This document shows, in pieces, positions 34,279-45,384 of a stretch of DNA of 64,000 nt. How positions within the stretch are numbered: position 1 is the first letter of the stretch; the number at the start of each line of letters is the position of its first letter. Source of the stretch: Bufo bufo (lineage: Eukaryota > Chordata > Amphibia > Anura > Bufonidae); NCBI RefSeq assembly GCF_905171765.1, contig NC_053398.1, positions 51,582,338-51,646,337 on the forward strand. Direction: 5' to 3'. The notes under the pieces are model-generated. The model had not been told where the DNA came from, ran no database searches, and saw only the letters and a list, made by a program, of their open reading frames with translations. The position numbers were made by a program, and so were the translations under genes.

Positions 34279-35115
34279 GTACCGGCCTTCTGAATGATGG
34301 GTTATATGTCACTTGTCAAGAAGCTTTTCATCTAACTGAATGTTGCATGCATGGGTATGGTTGGGCTGCATGGTTACTCCTAAAAAAGGTTAATTAATGA
34401 TGCCAATATTTTAAGTGGTAATTATGTAGAATTTACTGGAGCTTTCATTTCCTTTGAACTTCACTGTTGGTCTCTGTAATAGAGGTCTAAGGGCCAACAT
34501 GCACCACCAAAAGTAGTATAATGTAAGAATGTATTGGATTTAATTAGAGCAAAACACTTCGCAACTATTGGTCATTATCGTCTTAGGGTATGAACACACA
34601 GGGCAGTCGTGTCGAGTACTGCGCAGTTGGTCTGCATTGTTAATGGCTGCATGGTGCAGTCCTAATTAGTTTAAATTGAGCACGCTGTGGCCGCGACGCA
34701 ACCAAAATACAACCCGTAGAAGGGCCCCTAGCAATGGAACCGCCAGTTACCAAATATAATCTGTATAGAAACCTAATAGCAAGTGTTCAGTTTTTCTGCA
34801 GCACAATGGCAGGAAAAATGAAGTATGACACGGTTCCCATTAAAATCATCAAGCTGTCTATGTAATACATGGACATTCTGGGTCCTTTGTAGCCCTTCTC
34901 GGCTCTGGCAAATGGGTACTAAATGTATCCCATCTTTTAACTCTGCCCTAGTAGAGTATTTGAAAATGAGTTTTCTCATGCATGTCATTGGGGGACACAA
35001 GAAAGACCATGGGACGAACATAAGCATTAAGAGTGAGCTCCTCCCACCAGCTATTCCCTTTCCTACAGGGACTAAGCTAATACCGTTTTGGCTTAGTGTC
35101 TAAGAGTCAGACATA

Positions 35116-36753
35116 CAGTCAGGTCCATAAATATTGGGACATCAACACAATTCTAACATTTTTTGGCTCTATACACCACCACATTGGATTTGAAATGAAA
35201 CAAACAAGAAGTGCTTTAACTGCAGACCCTTTAATTTGAGGGTATTTACATCCAAATCAGGTGAACGGTGTAGGAATTACAACAGTTTGCATATGTGCCT
35301 CCCACTTGTTAAGGAACCAAAAGTAATGGGACAATTGGCTTCTCAGCTGTTCCATGGCCAGGTGTGTGTTATTCCCTCATTATCCCAATTACAATGAGCA
35401 GATAAAAGGTCCAAGTGTGCTATTTGCATTTGGAATCTGTTGCTGTCAACTCTGCAGATGAGATCCAAAGAGCTGTCACTATCAGTGAAGCAAGCCATCA
35501 TTAGGCTGAAAAATACGAAACAAAAACCCATCAGAGAGAAAGCAAAAACATTAGGCGTGGCTAAAACAACTGTTTGGAACATTCTTAAAAAGAAGGAACG
35601 CACCGGTGAGCTCAGCAACACCAAAAGACCCGGAAGACCACGGAAAACAACTGTGGTGGATGACCGAATAATTCTTTCCCCGGTGAAGAAAACACCCTTC
35701 ACAACAGTTGGCCAGATCAAGAACACTCTCCAGGAGGTAGGTGTATGTGTGTCAAAGTCAACAATCAAGAGAAGACTTCACCAGAGTGAATACAGAGGGT
35801 TCACCACAAGATGTAAACCATTGGTGAGCCTCAAAAACAGGAAGGCCAGATTAGAGTTTGCCAAACGACATCTAAAAAAGCCTTCACAGTTCTAGAACAA
35901 CATCCTATGGACAGATGAGACCAAGATCAACTTGTGCTAGAGTGATGGGAAGAGAAGAGTATGGAGAAGGAAAGGAACTGCTCATGATCCTAAGCATACC
36001 ACCTCATCAGTGAAGCATGGTGGTGGTAGTGCCATGGTGTGGGCATGTATGGCTGCCAATGGAACTGGTTCTCTTGTATTTATTGACTGATGTGACTGCT
36101 GACAAAAGCAACAGGATGAATTCTGAAGAGTTTCGGGCAATATTATCTGCTCATATTCAGCCAAATGCTTCAGAACTTATTGGACGGCGCTTTACAGTGC
36201 AGATGGACAATGACCCAAAGCATACTGCAAAAGCAACCAAAGAGTTTTTTTACGGGAAAGAAGTGGAATGTTATGCAATGACCAAGTCACTCACCTGACC
36301 TGAATCCGATTGAGCATGCATTTCACTTGCTGAAGACAAAACTGAAGGGAAAATGCCCCAAGAACAAGCAGGAACTGAAGACAGTTGCAGTAAAGGCCTG
36401 GCAGAGCATCACCAGGGATGAAACCCAGTGTCTGGTGATGTCTATGCGTTCCAGACTTCAGGCTGTAATTGACTGCAAAGGATTTGCAACCAAGTATTAA
36501 AAAGTGAAACTTTGATTTATGATTATTATTCTGTCCCATTACTTTTGGTCCCTTAACAAGTGGGAGGCACATATGCAAACTGTTGTAATTCCTACACCGT
36601 TCACCTGATTTGGATGTAAATACCCTCAAATTAAAGCTGACAGTCTGCAGTTGAAGCACATCTTGTTCGTTTCATTTCAAATCCATTGTGGTGGTGTATA
36701 GAGCCAAAAATGTAACAATTGTGTCGATGTCCCAATATTTATGAACCTGACTG
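35116..36753 (+). mobile_element. Tc1/mariner element, complete with TIRs
   Basis: The ends CAGTCAGGTCCATAAATATT and its complement, flanked by TA at 35114-35115 and 36754-36755, bound 1,638 bp, the usual Tc1 size. The inverted repeats extend well over 100 bp (for example GTGCCTCCCACTTGTTAAGG and its complement are also paired). It is inserted in the left end of the DIRS2 copy. Confidence 0.92.
35440..36500 (+). pseudogene. Tc1-type transposase, stops and frameshifts
   Basis: The N-terminal paired-type DNA-binding domain is open from about 35440 (A-I-I-R-L-K-N, T-V-W-N-I-L-K-K-K) with the G-R-P-R-K linker and a Trp-lacking junction at 35893, where TAG stands in place of the expected codon. 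D-E-T-K follows at about 35917, with a second stop near 35938. V-K-H-G-G-G-S-A-M-V-W, M-D-N-D-P-K-H-T-A (second catalytic Asp), and P-D-L-N-P-I-E-H (third acidic) are in shifted frames. The tail is at about 36500. It would cut and paste the element; the defects make it inactive. Confidence 0.88.
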
Positions 36754-37034
36754 TACCTGACTCTTTAGGTCCTGTTACTGTAGGGAGCTAGAGGCAGTCG
36801 CTACCACCTGTTACCCCACACATAAGGAGAGAGACCAGCGAGCCACTAACTCTGATGCTCTTTCCTTACCTCTGGATGGCAAGGAGGGACGGTAGATCTC
36901 ACCCTCCAGCAATCGGATTATCTTTCAGTGCAAGTCCACCCTAATTCCGGCATAGCTTCCCTCATCAAGAGGCAGCATGCAAACAAAGGTGACACAGCTG
37001 GAATTTGGGTGGACAGAAAACATTGGACAGGTAA

Positions 37035-37482
37035 AGCCTGTTTTACACTTGCTTTGTGGCTTTCCGGTTTTGAGATCTGGCAGAGTATCTGAAAACTGGG
37101 CCAAAACGGGTCGGATTTGTCTCCATTCATTGTCAATGGGGACAAAACTGATTTGATGCGTTCTGTTCAGTTTTGTTGCTTTTTTTGACCGGTCACAAAA
37201 CCTCTGCAAGCTGCGGTTTTGTGCCTGGTCTGCGAAACGGAACAAACCGGATTCAGCATGAAAATCAATATAAGTCAATGGTGTAGGATCCGTTTTGCCC
37301 ATTGACTTACAATGATTTTCATACCGGATCCGGTTTGTTCAGTTTAGGTTTAATTCAACTGAATCTGGCCAAAATGGAAGCATCCAGATGTATTAAATGT
37401 TGCGGTTCCGTTTAATTCCGGTTTTGAGATCCTCTGCCGGATCTCAAAACCGAAAAGCCACGACTGAAGTGTGAAACAGGCC
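37035..37482. mobile_element. MITE with TAA duplication inside DIRS2
   Basis: The ends AGCCTGTTTTACACTTGC and AGTGTGAAACAGGCC are imperfect inverted repeats, each flanked by TAA. The inner words TTTTGAGATCxxGCAGAG and GGATCCG link it to the 28032 and 23209 copies. Confidence 0.7.
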
Positions 37483-37518
37483 TAACAATGGGAGGGGGGA
37501 GGGGGTGGGCTCTTTCTC

Positions 37519-38760
37519 TTGCACCTCACTCCATGTTCATCTGTCCCTGCTCCCCCAGTGTCCGCAGAACCGGATTGGACACTTTCATTGGCCACCATAG
37601 TGCAGGACATCTCTCAAACCAAAAGGGCCATCGTAGAGATGGTGGGGCACATGTCCTTAAGGTCAGATGTGGGCCTTTCCGATTCAGAGGTAATTACAGG
37701 CTCCCATGGTGGGCGTCCACGAAAAGGGCCAGAACGTTTCACTCCTCCTGGTGTTCTGTTTCCCACGGATCATGATCCTCTCCTCCATCTCCCAAAGAGT
37801 CTTGTTCAGAGATGACCTTTCATATGGCACAATTTCTGACACAGAGCTAGGCCTAGAATATGAGCAATCCTCTAAACTCTGCCCCATAATGCACAGCTTA
37901 ATTGCAACTGTTGTGGAAAAAGCACTCATTTGCGTCAGAAAAAACCCTCTCATCCCAGCAGGACCAGGAATGGTAGACCAGTTTTTTTTAATTCCTTTAG
38001 GTGTTTCTCTAATCCAAAAGGCTTGGACGGGAAACCCTACCAAGACCAGAAAAGGAAACCCTCCTTCAAAGCATTCTCATCCTAGCGCCTTCCCACAGTT
38101 CAAAGTCTTCTTCCTCAAAACCCTCTTTCGCTTAACATGTGGCCCCCACCCGATTGCCGGTGGGTGGGAGGTCATCTTCATTTGTTTGAGGAGGTTTGGC
38201 TGGCGCATACTTCAGACAGCCTGCAGGGTCATTTCAAAGGAGTACAAACTAGCGTTTGCCTCCACTCCCCCGGCTTTTTTTTTCCTCTCCCCCCAAACTC
38301 TCCGTCCAGGGCTCTTGCCTTTTTTTGACTATCTGATCCCCTGCCAAGACAGTTTTTTACAGGTTTTACATCTTTTAATAGTTTCCAAAAAGGAAGGCAC
38401 AGTTCGCCTGGTGCTGGATTTACACTCTGTCGTTCGCTTCATCCATGTGTAGCGTTTCCAGATAGGGTCCCATCCATGGAATCGGGGGAATTTTTGTCCT
38501 CGATAAATATCAAGGACATGTACCTCCATTTCCCCATTTGTACCAGCCATCAGCGTTTTCTTCTGTTTGCAGAGGGCCCCGTCCATTACCAGTTTGTGGC
38601 TCTCCCCCTTCGGGCTGGCCACTGCTCTGAGAATTTTCACCAAGGTGTTTATCTCGCTCATGGCTCTCCTCCATCCCCAGGGGATTGTAGCGATCCCTTA
38701 CCTGCACGACATCTTGATCAAGGCCCGCCATTGTCATCGAATCTGGAGAACCTGTAGATA
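37519..38760 (+). pseudogene. DIRS2 gag-like and reverse transcriptase remains
   Basis: 37519-37815 has A-T-I-V-Q-D-I-S-Q-T-K, like the DIRS first ORF. RT pieces follow: V-S-K-K-E-G-T-V-R-L-V-L-D-L near 38390, S-S-I-N-I-K-D-M-Y-L-H-F-P at 38500, F-G-L-A-T-A-L-R-I-F-T-K at 38625, and P-Y-L-H-D-I-L-I-K-A near 38700. The catalytic YxDD reads YLHD, so the first catalytic Asp is lost. There are several frameshifts. Confidence 0.7.
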
Positions 38761-38778
38761 ATCTAGGACATGCTGGAC

Positions 38779-39006
38779 AGGTTCTGCTGGATCATCAATT
38801 TCCTGAAGTCATGTCTTGTGCTGTTTAAAATAATCGCATTCCTGGGGATGTACTTCGACAGGCGGGCCAGGGTTCTTCTGTCATCCAATCTGTACAGCCT
38901 GCAGTTCTGCTGGATCATCAATCTCCTGTAGTTATGACTTGTGCCGTTCCAACAGATCACATTCCTGGCAATGTACTTCTGTCCTCATCAGGCCAGGGTT
39001 CTTCTC
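38779..39006. repeat. Tandem duplication of about 128 bp in the DIRS2 RT region
   Basis: TTCTGCTGGATCATCAAT at 38779 recurs at 38907, and each copy ends in GGCCAGGGTTCTTCT. The two units differ at scattered positions, so the duplication is not recent. Confidence 0.7.
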
Positions 39007-39309
39007 CTGCCAGAGAAGCTTTTGACACTTTAACAGAATGTGCTCCCCCTTTTGTGACTGGTTCCGCTTGCAATTCACCAATGCATGGGGGTACTGGGTC
39101 TGATGGTCTCAGCCATCTAAGCAGTTCCTCACATTCAATTCCACAACCGACCCCCCCCCTCCAGCGAACCATTCTGAACAAATGGGACAAGTCCAAGGCT
39201 TCCTTGCATTGTTTGATTCTTATACCTTCATCGACTCCTCGGACACTCAGATGCTCAGTGACGTCTCCAATGTTGACCTTGGTCCGCTTCTTCATTCCCC
39301 TGCAAAAGA

Positions 39310-40810
39310 ATATCATTACGATGGATGCCAGCCTTCACGGCTGGGGAGTAGTGGTCGAGAGTCAGTTGAAGGGGTTTGGTTCCCTAAAGAAAGTTTTTCA
39401 GCTATCAACATCTTTAAACTAAGGGCCATGCGTATGTCTCTGCGACATTGGACCAACCCAAGAGTCTCTCCTTCACTCTATGGCGGTGGCCTACCTAAAC
39501 CACCAAGACTTTGACAGCCATGGCAGAATTTGCTCTCATCTTTAAGTGGGCAGAACAATACATCCTGGCACTGTTTTGGCGGTGCACATTCCCAGTGTAC
39601 ATATAGATCTGGGCAAGTGGGCCCTTCATCCTCAAGTTTTTCAGGCAATTTGCAATAGGTGGGACCTCGTGGCCCTTCATCGACTTCTTCATCGCTCGAT
39701 CACAGGACCCTCTGGTGTTGACAGTCAATGCACTTGTCATCCCATGGAACCAGTTCACTTTCCTGTATGTCTTTCCACCTTTTCCACTTCTTCTGCGGCT
39801 TCTGTGAAAGATCAGGGCCAGAGGCCTCCCTGTGATTCTTGTGGCTCTGGATTGAGCAGGTCAGGTGTCTAGTCGTCCTCCTCGCTGACAAACCATGGCA
39901 TCTGCCGCTTTAGGAAGATCTCCTGTAGCAAGGCCCTTTCTTCCACCTGAATTTGCCTTTGCTGCGTTTAACAGCATGACTGTTGAAGCTGACGTTCTAA
40001 GAGCTCAGGGGTTTTGGAATCAGTTATTCAAACAATGATCCATGCCAGGAAAACTTCCTCTTCTATAATTTATCATAGGACGTGGAAATCCTTTTTCCGT
40101 TGGTGTGAGGACTGACCTTTCTTCCCAATGCATTTCTTTTCTCCAATCCAGTCTGGAATTGGGCCTTGGTATGAGTTCCCTTAAAGGGAAAGTTTCCGCC
40201 CTCTTCATTTTATTTCAGTGCAGACTGGCATCTAGTTCTTTGTTCGCCCATTCCTGTAGGGGGTTGCCCATTGTGTCCCACCTTTCCACCACCCCTTGGC
40301 CCTTAATTTGGGAGCTTAATTTGGTGCTTGAGGCACTCCAATAATCATCCTTGGATGCATTTCAGCAAGTTTGTCTTTGTTTTCTCTCTTACAATGTTGT
40401 CTTTTTAGTGGCTATTACTTCTGTTCGTAGGGTTTCAGAACATGCTTCCCTTTCTTGTCCAGTCCTTTCCTGGTGGGCCATCAAGAAAGGGTGGTCCTTC
40501 ACCAAATGCCATCTTTTTGACCAGAGGTGGGGTTTTCCTTTCACTTCAACGAAAATATTGTTTTGCCTTGCTTTTTTCCCCTCTCCGCTCCACCCCCAGG
40601 AGTGTTCTATGCACACTCTTGACCTAGTTAGGACAATTCACATTTACCTCTCTCTGACGTCTTCTTTCAGACGTGTGGACTCTGTATGTTATTCCGAATG
40701 GCCCTAGGAAGGGACTGGAAGTGTCAGAAGCTACCATGGATGGATTTCTTTGGCAATTGTGGAAGCATACCGCGTTAAAGGCTGAGAGTCCTCTTTATGG
40801 ATTACTGCCC
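39310..40810 (+). pseudogene. DIRS2 RNase H/connector and tyrosine recombinase remains
   Basis: I-T-M-D-A-S-L-H-G-W-G-V at about 39317 is the RNase H start, and P-P-F-P-L-L-type connector remains lie near 39765. At about 40390-40440, V-A-I-T-S-V-R-R-V-S-E-H corresponds to the recombinase arginine region (the 1-5122 copy has S-E-L). L-V-R-T-I-H-I-Y-L-S follows near 40620. No clear H-x-x-R...Y block survives. Confidence 0.65.
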
Positions 40811-41011
40811 ATTCCACCCACGCGGTAGGTGCCTTCTGAGCTGTATGCCGCCTTGCTTCAGCTCTTCAGATGTATAAAGTTGCCACTTGGTCATCCCTAC
40901 ACACCTTTTGCAGGTGGTGTTTTGTTGACCGCTTCCATCTTCTGGTTCTTTTGCCCACCTTTTAGGACTTCTTTGGAACTTCCCATGGCCTTTTCTGTGT
41001 CCACCAATGAC

Positions 41012-41325
41012 ACGGAAGAGAAAAGTAGTCGTTTTTTTTGTACTTATCATAAAATCTTTTTCTCTTACGTTCATTTGGGGCACACAGCTCACACCCAGTT
41101 ATTTTTGTTTGTTTCTGCCTCAGTTTGGTTCTTGCACATTTTTCAAGCTTTTGCTCCTCCTACTGCTTTTGTACAAACTATTTTAGTTTAGTCCCTTAAG
41201 AAGGGTATAGCTGGTGGGAGAAGTTCACTCTTTATACTTAGTGTCTTCCTCTTAGCGGCAGCAGCTGTCCCCCAATAAACGGAAGAGAAAGATTTTACGT
41301 TAAGTACAAAAATCTATTTTTCTAA
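41012..41325. repeat. DIRS2 internal complementary region and right terminal repeat
   Basis: 41012-41085 (GGAAGAGAAAAGTAG ... TTTGGGGCACACAG) is complementary to 41262-41325 (CTGTCCCCCAATAAACGG ... TCTATTTTTC). The layout equals that of the first DIRS copy at 4733-5122. Confidence 0.65.
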
Positions 41326-41538
41326 CAAGACACCCTTTTAAAGTAGTTACATCATTTTGCTGGTGAGTTTTCAATGGCCTTGCAGACAGGGGTCTGAACG
41401 TAACATAAATAGAATCTTTATATAATGCCTGAAGTGTTGCATATGTAATACATGTTATAAAAAATGTAAGCTATGACTACTTTATTTTTTTATTGCACTT
41501 CATACCTTGCAAAAATCTGAATAAATCACTGCACTTAA

Positions 41539-41615
41539 AGGGGTATTCCAGAATTTTGTTATTGATGGCCGATCCTAAGAATAGAACATCAATAACAAAA
41601 TCCCGGAATACCCTT
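41539..41615. mobile_element. 77-bp minimal foldback with TTAA duplication
   Basis: AGGGGTATTCCAGAATTTTG and its near-complement CAAAATCCCGGAATACCCTT enclose only about 25 bp. TTAA flanks both sides. It consists of almost nothing but terminal repeat. Confidence 0.7.
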
Positions 41616-42074
41616 TTAAGCTTCAGTCTTAAGTTATGTCCACGTGAGAGGGGTCCACACCATAATCACCGGCATTCTGCAGCAGCAAAATCTGCACCAA
41701 TTGCTGCTGATTTTGTTTTGTAAGTAATTAATGTGAGTTTGTGACAGCTTTTACCATCAGCTTTGCAAAGGGTGAAATCCACAAAGTAAATTTACATGGT
41801 ACAGACTTTAAAACAGCACTTAGTTTAAAATCTGCACTGGATGTTAAGATACTGTGTGGGCTAATTCCATTGTTGAAATTTTTCACAGCATGTGGATGAG
41901 CTTTTTAAAAAACCAGATCCACTTTGCTGCTACTGTACATGCTGCAAATTTTCTTGAAGCATTGTTTGTATTTTGTTTCACTTTAGTCCCTTTATATGTT
42001 CAGTGTTTGTGCAGGAAGTCAGCTACTATTTTATCTTAACCACAAATGGACACCAAGTTGCATATTTCTTTTAA

Positions 42075-42652
42075 AGGCTGGGCACAACATTTGTCACGCG
42101 CCGAAAGCTGTGTAGCAGTACAGCTGTTGAAATGAGTGGGGTCACAGCGCAACTCGCAAGCTGCCGCAAGTTTGACTCCAGGATCGAAAAAACTAACCCA
42201 GCTGGGTTGGATCTTTTTACCTCCAGAGCACCGTGGCCGCCTTGCAGTTTACCCAGCATAGCACCGTCCATTGGATTTCAACTGTGCTTGTTATTGCAGA
42301 TCAACCCCATTCACTTGAATGGGACTGAGCTGCGCCTTGGCCACGTGATTGATAAACGTGACATCATTGTCCTAGGACAGTGATAGGCAAACTGCGGCTC
42401 TCCAGCTGTTGCAGAACTACAACTCCCAGCATGCAAAGACTGCCTACAGCTTTCAGCTAACAGCAGGGCATGGTGGGAGTTGTCATTTTGCAACAGCTGG
42501 AGAGCCGCAGTTTGCCTATCACTGTCCTAGGAAGAGGACACAGCGCTCACCAGAGCACTGTGGCCTCTTCAAACAGATGATCGGCGGGGGTCCCGGTAGT
42601 CAGACTACTGCCAATCTGATATTCATCAGTGTCAAAATCTCGGAAAACCCCT
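42075..42652. mobile_element. TTAA-flanked MITE, interrupted by a hAT MITE
   Basis: It starts AGGCTGGGCACAAC after TTAA (42071-42074) and ends TCTCGGAAAACCCCT before TTAA (42653-42656). A region with GATCGGCGGGGGTCCCG resembles a very common amphibian repeat. The hAT MITE at 42378-42524 splits it. Confidence 0.55.
42378..42524. mobile_element. 147-bp hAT MITE with ZNF143-type motifs
   Basis: The ends CAGTGATAGGCAAACTGCGG and its complement are perfect over more than 30 bp, and the 8-bp duplication TCCTAGGA flanks both sides. These are hAT hallmarks. The left arm contains ACTACAACTCCCAGCATGC (42416-42434), which closely fits the vertebrate ZNF143/STAF consensus. The right arm has a degenerate inverted copy. 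Confidence 0.88.
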
Positions 42653-43284
42653 TTAATTCACAGCTGTACAAAAACTTTTTTAAAACACTTTACATTCATA
42701 AATCAAAGCTATATTATAAAAAATATATTATACCCTCACACCCATATATTTTGTAAAAGTAGACACCTGGCACGTTGTAAAAATTACTCTGTGTTTTACA
42801 TTCATGAGCGCCTTCGTGCAATTTTGCATCAATCTGCTTTGTAAAAGATGCTCAATATTTAAATATGTAATATTTAATGAGGTTTTGCCTAAGCGGAGCC
42901 TTAGCTGTATATAACCCCCTAAAAATAAAAGTTCAAGTTGTGTCAAGTTCATACATGCCACATAAGTCTACATGCACATATCTTCACATTTTCATCAGAA
43001 CTGAATATACTAAAAATCACCATGGCCCAGATACCAGTAAACATCTGAGTCACCGAGCTGACCAATATTCTACATCAGAGCAGAAGATATTTGGTTGTGC
43101 TCCTCTTCTCGCCTCTTTACTTAGAGAAAATTGATGAGAGCATACACTCACCTAAAGAATTATTAGGAACACCTGTTCTATGTCTCATTAATGCGATTAT
43201 CTAGTCAACCAATCACATGGCAGTTGCTTCAATGCATTTAGGGGTGTGGTCCTGGTCAAGACAATCTCCTGAACTCCAAACTGA

Positions 43285-44005
43285 ATGTCAGAATGGGAAA
43301 GAAAGGTGGGCTACAACAGCAGAAGACCCCACCGGGTACCACTCATCTCCACTACAAATAGGAAAAAGAGGCTACAATTTGCACGAGCTCACCAAAATTG
43401 GACTGTTGAAGACTGGAAAAATGTTGCCTGGTCTGATGAGTCTCGATTTCTGTTGAGACATTCAAATGGTAGAGTCCGAATTTGGCGTAAACAGAATGAG
43501 AACATGTATCCATCATGCCTTGTTACCACTGTGCAGGCTGGTGGTGGTGGTGTAATGGTGGGGGGGATGTTTTCTGGGCACACTTTAGGCCCCTTAGTGC
43601 CAATTGGCCATCGTTTAAATGCCACAGGCTACCTGAGCATTGTTTCTGACCATGTCCATCCCTTCATGACCACCATGTACCCATCCTCTGATGGCTACTT
43701 CCAGCAGGATAATGCACCATGTCACAAAGCTCGAATCATTTCAAATTGGTTTCTTGAACATGACACTGAGTTCACTGTACTAAAATGGCCCCACAGTCAC
43801 CAGATCTCAACCCAATAGAGCATCTTTGGGATGTGGTGGAATGTGAGCTTCGTGCCCTGGATGTGCATCCCTCAAATCTCCATCAACTGCAAGATGCTAT
43901 CTTATCAATATGGGCCAACATTTCCAAAGAATGCTATCAGCACCTTCTTGAATCAATGCCACGTAGAATTAAGGCAGTTCTGAAGGCAAAAGGGGGTCCA
44001 ACATC
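43285..44005 (+). pseudogene. Outer Tc1 transposase, catalytic part only
   Basis: The DDE core is readable: V-A-W-S-D-E-S-R-F (first Asp), G-Y-F-Q-Q-D-N-A-P-C-H-K-A (second Asp), S-P-D-L-N-P-I-E-H-L-W-D (third acidic). A missing C near 43790 moves the last third to another frame (continuing from 43785). The tail ends R-I-K-A-V-L-K-A-K-G-G-P at the inner insertion. The paired DNA-binding domain is absent. Confidence 0.85.
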
Positions 44006-44008
44006 GTA

Positions 44009-45344
44009 CACTGCTCAAAAAAATAAAGGGAACACTTAAACAACACAATGTAACTCCAAGTCAATCACACTTCTGTGAAATCAAACTGTCCACTTAGGAA
44101 GCAACACTGAGTGACAATCAATTTCACATGCGAGCTGTGGCAAGAAGGTTTGCTGTGTCTGTCAGCGTAGTGTCCAGAGCATGGAGGCGCTACCAGGAGA
44201 CAGGCCAGTACATCAGGAGACGTGGAGGAGGCCGTAGGAGGGCAACAACCCAGCAGCAGGACCGCTACCTCCGCCTTTGTGCAAGGAGGAACAGGAGGAG
44301 CACTGCCAGAGCTCTGCAAAATGACCTCCAGCAGGCCACAAATGTGCATGTGTCTGCTCAAACGGTCAGAAACAGACTCCATGAGGGTGATATGAGGGCC
44401 CGACGTCTACAGGTGGGGGTTGTGCTTACAGCCCAACACCGTGCAGGACGTTTGGCATTTGCCAGAAAACACCAAGATTGGCAAATTCGCCACTGGCGCC
44501 CTGTGCTCTTCACAGATGAAAGCAGGTTCACACTGAGCACGTGACAGATGTGACAGAGTCTGGAGACGCCGTGGAGAACATGCTGCTGCCTGCAACATCC
44601 TCCAGCATGACCGGTTTGGCATTGGGTCAGTAATGGTGTGGGGTGGCATTTCTTTGGAGGGCCGCACAGCCCTCCATGTGCTCACCAGAGGTAGCCTGAC
44701 TGCCATTAGGTACCGAGATGAGATCCTCAGACCCCTTGTGAGACCATATGCTGGTGCGGCTGGCCCTGGGTTCCTCCTAATGCAAGACAATGCTAGACCT
44801 CATATGGCTGGAGTGTGTCAGCAGTTCCTGCAAGACGAAGGCATTGATGCTATGGACTGGCCCGCCCGTTCCCCAGACCTGAATCCAATTGAGCACATCT
44901 GGGACATCATGTCTCGCTCTATCCACCAACGTCACGTTGCACCACAGACTGTCCAGGAGTTGGCAGATGCATTAGTCCAGGTCTGGGAGGAGATCCCTCA
45001 GGAGACCGTCCGCCACCTCATCAGGAGCATGCACAGGTGTTGTAGGGAGGTCATACAGGCACGTGGAGGCCACACACACTACTGAGCCTCATTTTGACTT
45101 GTTTTAAGGACATTACATCAAAGTTGGATCAGCCTGTAGTGTGTTTTTCCACTTTCATTTTGAGTGTGACTCCAAATCCAGACCTCCATGGGTTAAAAAA
45201 TTTGATTTCCATTTTTTTTATTTTTGTGTGATTTTGTTGTCAGCACATTCAACTATGTAAAGAACAAAGTATTTCAGAAGAATATTTAATAAATTCAGAT
45301 CTAGGATGTGTTATTTTTGTGTTCCCTTTACTTTTTGAGCAGTG
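44009..45344 (+). mobile_element. Tc1-type element (inner), near complete
   Basis: It starts CACTGCTCAAAAAAATAAAG and ends with its complement CTTTACTTTTTGAGCAGTG, with TA at both junctions. It is inserted near the right end of the outer Tc1, so it is the younger of the two. It spans 1,336 bp. Confidence 0.92.
44128..45085 (+). pseudogene. Inner Tc1 transposase, one frameshift
   Basis: An arginine-rich DNA-binding part with [16 protein letters not shown] (helix-turn-helix) opens at 44128. [10 protein letters not shown] gives the first Asp. About 2 nt are missing near 44545, and the frame resumes through V-M-V-W-G-G-I, L-M-Q-D-N-A-R-P-H (second Asp) and S-P-D-L-N-P-I-E-H-I-W-D (third), to stop at 45085. 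Only this one break separates it from an open transposase; the very N-terminus may also be missing. Confidence 0.88.
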
Positions 45345-45384
45345 TATTAGTATGGTGTTCCTAATAATTCTTTAGGTGAGTGTA

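Larger units (their letters stand above)
34950..41325 (+). mobile_element. Second DIRS-type element, heavily decayed, with nested insertions
   Basis: The left end at about 34960-35110 shows CATTGGGGGACACAAG and a short CT-rich leader. The right end repeats this as CTGTCCCCCAATAAACGG at about 41262. A Tc1 element (35116-36753) and a MITE (37035-37482) sit inside. The same gag-like, RT, RNase H/connector and recombinase order as at 1-5122 can be followed with many breaks. It lies downstream of ATG2A exon 15 in the same orientation. Confidence 0.75.
43145..45382 (+). mobile_element. Tc1-type element (outer), internally deleted
   Basis: The ends CACTCACCTAAAGAATTATT and its complement are flanked by TA. 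Without the inner element (44009-45344) it is about 0.9 kb. The DNA-binding part of the transposase is missing, so it was probably non-autonomous before the second insertion. Confidence 0.9.
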
